Made by a program: the position numbers and the translations under genes. A stretch of DNA of 8,135 nt, taken from the NCBI GenBank assembly GCA_012274175.1, contig JAAOZZ010000241.1, positions 1 through 8,135 of the forward strand, read 5' to 3'. The notes beneath the pieces are model-generated. The model had not been told where the DNA came from. It did not search any database and saw nothing but the letters and a program-made list of their open reading frames with translations. Below are positions 6,242-8,135 of this stretch, one piece after another. Every line of letters starts with the position of its first letter. Position 1 is the stretch's first letter. Origin of the DNA: Betaproteobacteria bacterium (lineage in GTDB: Bacteria > Pseudomonadota > Gammaproteobacteria > Burkholderiales > Usitatibacteraceae).

Positions 6242-6266
6242 GCCCCGGGGCTCGCCGCCTCGGGGC
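6242..6266. other. Strong GC hairpin in the divergent spacer
   Basis: GCCCCGGGG (6242-6250) pairs with CCTCGGGGC (6258-6266) over nine pairs, one of them G-U, around a 7-base loop. On the minus strand it is followed by TTTGTT, which makes it terminator-like or attenuator-like in the leader direction of the lipoprotein operon, though the T run is interrupted. On the plus strand it would sit in the 5' region of the cyclase gene. Function is unproven. Confidence 0.45.
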
Positions 6267-6305
6267 CGCTGCCGTAGAGTAGGCGTCCAGCATCCGGCGC
6301 GCCCC

Positions 6306-6310
6306 GGAGG
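6306..6310 (+). promoter_or_regulatory. Ribosome binding site of the cyclase-STAND gene
   Basis: GGAGG lies 5 bases upstream of GTG 6316 and fixes that start; the conserved cyclase domain begins within ten residues of it. Confidence 0.75.
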
Positions 6311-6315
6311 CCCAA

Positions 6316-8135
6316 GTGCCAGAGCCGCACAACCTCACCACTTTCCTGTTCACCGACATCGAGGGCAGCACCCGCCTGTGGGAGCAGGACGGCGCGCGCA
6401 TGGGACCGGCCATGGCGCTGCACGACGCGATGGCCCGCGCGGCGGTGCAGGCCCGCCGCGGGCGCGTGGTGAAGATGACGGGCGACGGCGTGCACGCCGC
6501 CTTCGACGACGCGCTCGACGCGCTGGGCGCAGCACTCGCGCTGCAGCGCTCCCTCGCCGACCCCGGGGCCACCGCGGGACTCGCGCTGCGCGTGCGCTGC
6601 GGCTTGCATGCGGGAACGGACGAGCGCCGCGACAACGATTTCTACGGCACCGCGGTGAACCGCGCGGCGAGGATCATGGCGGCGGCCCACGGCGGGCAGG
6701 TGCTTGTCTCCGACGCGGTGGCCCGGCTCGTGTCTTCACGGCTGCCCGAGGGCGTCGCGCTGCGCGACCTGGGGGCGGTGCGCCTGCGCGACCTCGCCCA
6801 GCCCGAGCGCGTGCACCAGGTCATGCATCCGGATCTGCGTGCGGAATTCCCGGCGCTGCGCTCGCTCGAGAAGACGCCCAACAACCTGCCCCGCGCCCTC
6901 ACCTCTTTCGTGGGGCGGGAGCGCGAGCTGCACGAAGTACGCGCGCGGCTCGGGACCGCGCGGCTGCTCACCGTCACCGGAATGGGAGGCCTGGGCAAGT
7001 CGCGGCTCGCCATCGAAGCCGCGTGGGCCTCGATGGACGGGTTCGCCGACGGGGCATGGCTCGCGGAGCTGGCGCCCCTGCGCGATCCCTCCCGCGTGGC
7101 CCAGGCCATCGCCTCGGCGCTCGGCGTGAAGGAAGAGGCGGGCCATCCCGTGATCGAGGCCCTGGAGCGGCACGTGGCCGATCGCGAGCTGCTCATCGTG
7201 CTCGACAATTGCGAGCACCTCCTGGCCGCCTGCGCCGAGGTCGCCCGGCGACTGCTCGGCGCGGGTGCGCGGCTCACCATCCTCGCCACCAGCCGCGAGC
7301 CCTTGCGCCTCGGGGGAGAATCCACGTACCCGCTGGCGGCCCTCGCGGTGCCCAGCCCGTTCGCCGCGGGCGAGCCGTCCGCCCTCGAGCAATACGACGC
7401 GGTGCGACTCTTCATCGATCGCGCGGCCGCCGCGCAGGCCGCTTTCGCCCTGGATGCGGAAAATGCCGGCGCCGTCACGGCCATCTGCCATCGCCTGGAT
7501 GGCGTGCCCCTGGCCCTCGAGCTCGCGGCGGCACGCGTGCGCACGATGCCCGTCGAGCAGATCGCGCTCCGCCTGAACGATCGCTTCCGGCTCCTCACCC
7601 GCGGAGACCCGACCGCGCTTCCGCGGCAGCAGACGCTCCGGGCGACGATCGACTGGAGCCACGACCTGCTCGACGCCGCGGAGCGCGCGGTGTTCCACCG
7701 CCTTTCCGTCTTCGCCGGCGGATGGAGCCTGGATGCCGCCGAAGCCGTGGCGAGCGGCGCGGGCGTGGTGCGGGAGGACGTGGCGGATTTGCTCGGGCGG
7801 CTGGTGGAGAAATCCCTGGCGGAAGCGCACGTCGACTCCGGGCGCTACCGCCTGCTGGAGACGGTGCGCCAATACGCGGAGGAGAAACTCGCCGACTCCC
7901 CGGACGGCCCCGCGGCAAGGTCGCGTCACCTGGCGTGCTTCGCCGGGCTCGCGGAGCAGGCGAAACGGGAGCTCGTGGGGGCGGACCAGGCGCGATGGAT
8001 CGAGCGGCTCGATGTCGAGCGGGAGAACCTGCTCCGTGCCCACGAATATGCCGGGCAATCCGCAAGCGGGACCGAGCTCGGCCTGAACCTGGTGAACGCG
8101 GTCAAGCGCTACTGGATCAACAGCGGCCTGCTGGA
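6316..8135 (+). CDS. Class III nucleotide cyclase fused to STAND ATPase, 5' part (cut by window edge)
   Basis: This partial gene has 606 whole codons and runs off the right edge. Residues 7-170 form a class III adenylate/guanylate cyclase domain. FLFTDIEGSTRLW supplies metal-binding Asp14, and KMTGDG supplies Lys53 and the second metal Asp57. DFYGTAVNRAARI supplies Asp108, Asn115 and Arg119. The Lys/Asp pair is the usual ATP-selecting set, so cAMP is the expected product if active. Next, after a TSFVGRERE segment (196-204), comes a STAND/NB-ARC-type ATPase: Walker A GMGGLGKS (222-229), Walker B LLIVLDN ending near Asp297, TSREPLRLGGE, GVPLALELAA (from 396), and a winged-helix-like region (about 438-520). 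The last residues (ARWIERLDVERENLLRAHEYA region) look like the start of a helical repeat sensor. Related mycobacterial proteins (Rv0386, Rv1358 type) may end in a LuxR domain; whether this one does is outside the window. It is transcribed divergently from the lipoprotein run. Confidence 0.93.
   Translation, partial: MPEPHNLTTFLFTDIEGSTRLWEQDGARMGPAMALHDAMARAAVQARRGRVVKMTGDGVHAAFDDALDALGAALALQRSLADPGATAGLALRVRCGLHAGTDERRDNDFYGTAVNRAARIMAAAHGGQVLVSDAVARLVSSRLPEGVALRDLGAVRLRDLAQPERVHQVMHPDLRAEFPALRSLEKTPNNLPRALTSFVGRERELHEVRARLGTARLLTVTGMGGLGKSRLAIEAAWASMDGFADGAWLAELAPLRDPSRVAQAIASALGVKEEAGHPVIEALERHVADRELLIVLDNCEHLLAACAEVARRLLGAGARLTILATSREPLRLGGESTYPLAALAVPSPFAAGEPSALEQYDAVRLFIDRAAAAQAAFALDAENAGAVTAICHRLDGVPLALELAAARVRTMPVEQIALRLNDRFRLLTRGDPTALPRQQTLRATIDWSHDLLDAAERAVFHRLSVFAGGWSLDAAEAVASGAGVVREDVADLLGRLVEKSLAEAHVDSGRYRLLETVRQYAEEKLADSPDGPAARSRHLACFAGLAEQAKRELVGADQARWIERLDVERENLLRAHEYAGQSASGTELGLNLVNAVKRYWINSGLL

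Noticed and set aside
6736..8058. Minus-strand open frame of 440 codons opposite the cyclase-STAND gene
   Set aside because: The plus strand encodes intact cyclase and Walker motifs over this interval; the antisense product has no recognisable domain.
1..8135. CRISPR arrays, tRNA or rRNA genes, insertion sequences
   Set aside because: I saw no regularly spaced repeats, no tRNA-like or rRNA sequence, and no transposase-like protein in any frame I read.

Overview
The window comes from a high-GC bacterium with strong G/C preference at third codon positions. The mix of a DsrE/F-like lipoprotein, AhpD-like proteins, a secreted S9A peptidase and a cyclase-STAND regulator suggests a proteobacterium, perhaps a betaproteobacterium. 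That assignment is inference from family content and is not secure. Coding density is very high and no stretch over 300 bases lacks a gene.

From 6184 leftwards to the left edge, eight genes lie head to tail on the minus strand. In transcription order they are: a DsrE/F-like lipoprotein; an AhpD-like protein with a CxxC motif (peroxidase-related/carboxymuconolactone decarboxylase fold); a short HipA-family kinase; a DUF3037 protein; an exported prolyl oligopeptidase; a METTL7-like SAM methyltransferase; a second carboxymuconolactone-decarboxylase-fold protein with no cysteine; and the N-terminal two thirds of an aminoglycoside-phosphotransferase-fold kinase cut by the window edge. The first four overlap by 4, 4 and 23 bases. 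The later junctions have gaps of 51, 10, 12 and 15 bases. This looks like one operon, or two with a break at the 51-base gap, which holds a perfect 7-bp inverted repeat.

On the plus strand from 6316, a divergent gene runs off the right edge. It encodes a class III nucleotide cyclase domain fused to a STAND/NB-ARC-type ATPase, with the start of a probable TPR region. The 131-base divergent spacer carries an imperfect dyad (6209-6237) and a strong 9-bp GC hairpin (6242-6266), both plausible control elements.

The most interesting element is the overlapping pair of HipA-like kinase and DUF3037 protein. There is no HipB-like DNA-binding partner, and the pair sits behind two redox-type proteins. 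The DsrE/F and AhpD-like pair suggests sulfur or thiol redox chemistry. The shared role of the whole gene run is not evident from sequence. Five of the nine genes are best started at GTG, and two of these (at GTGA overlaps) have no Shine-Dalgarno of their own, pointing to coupled translation.
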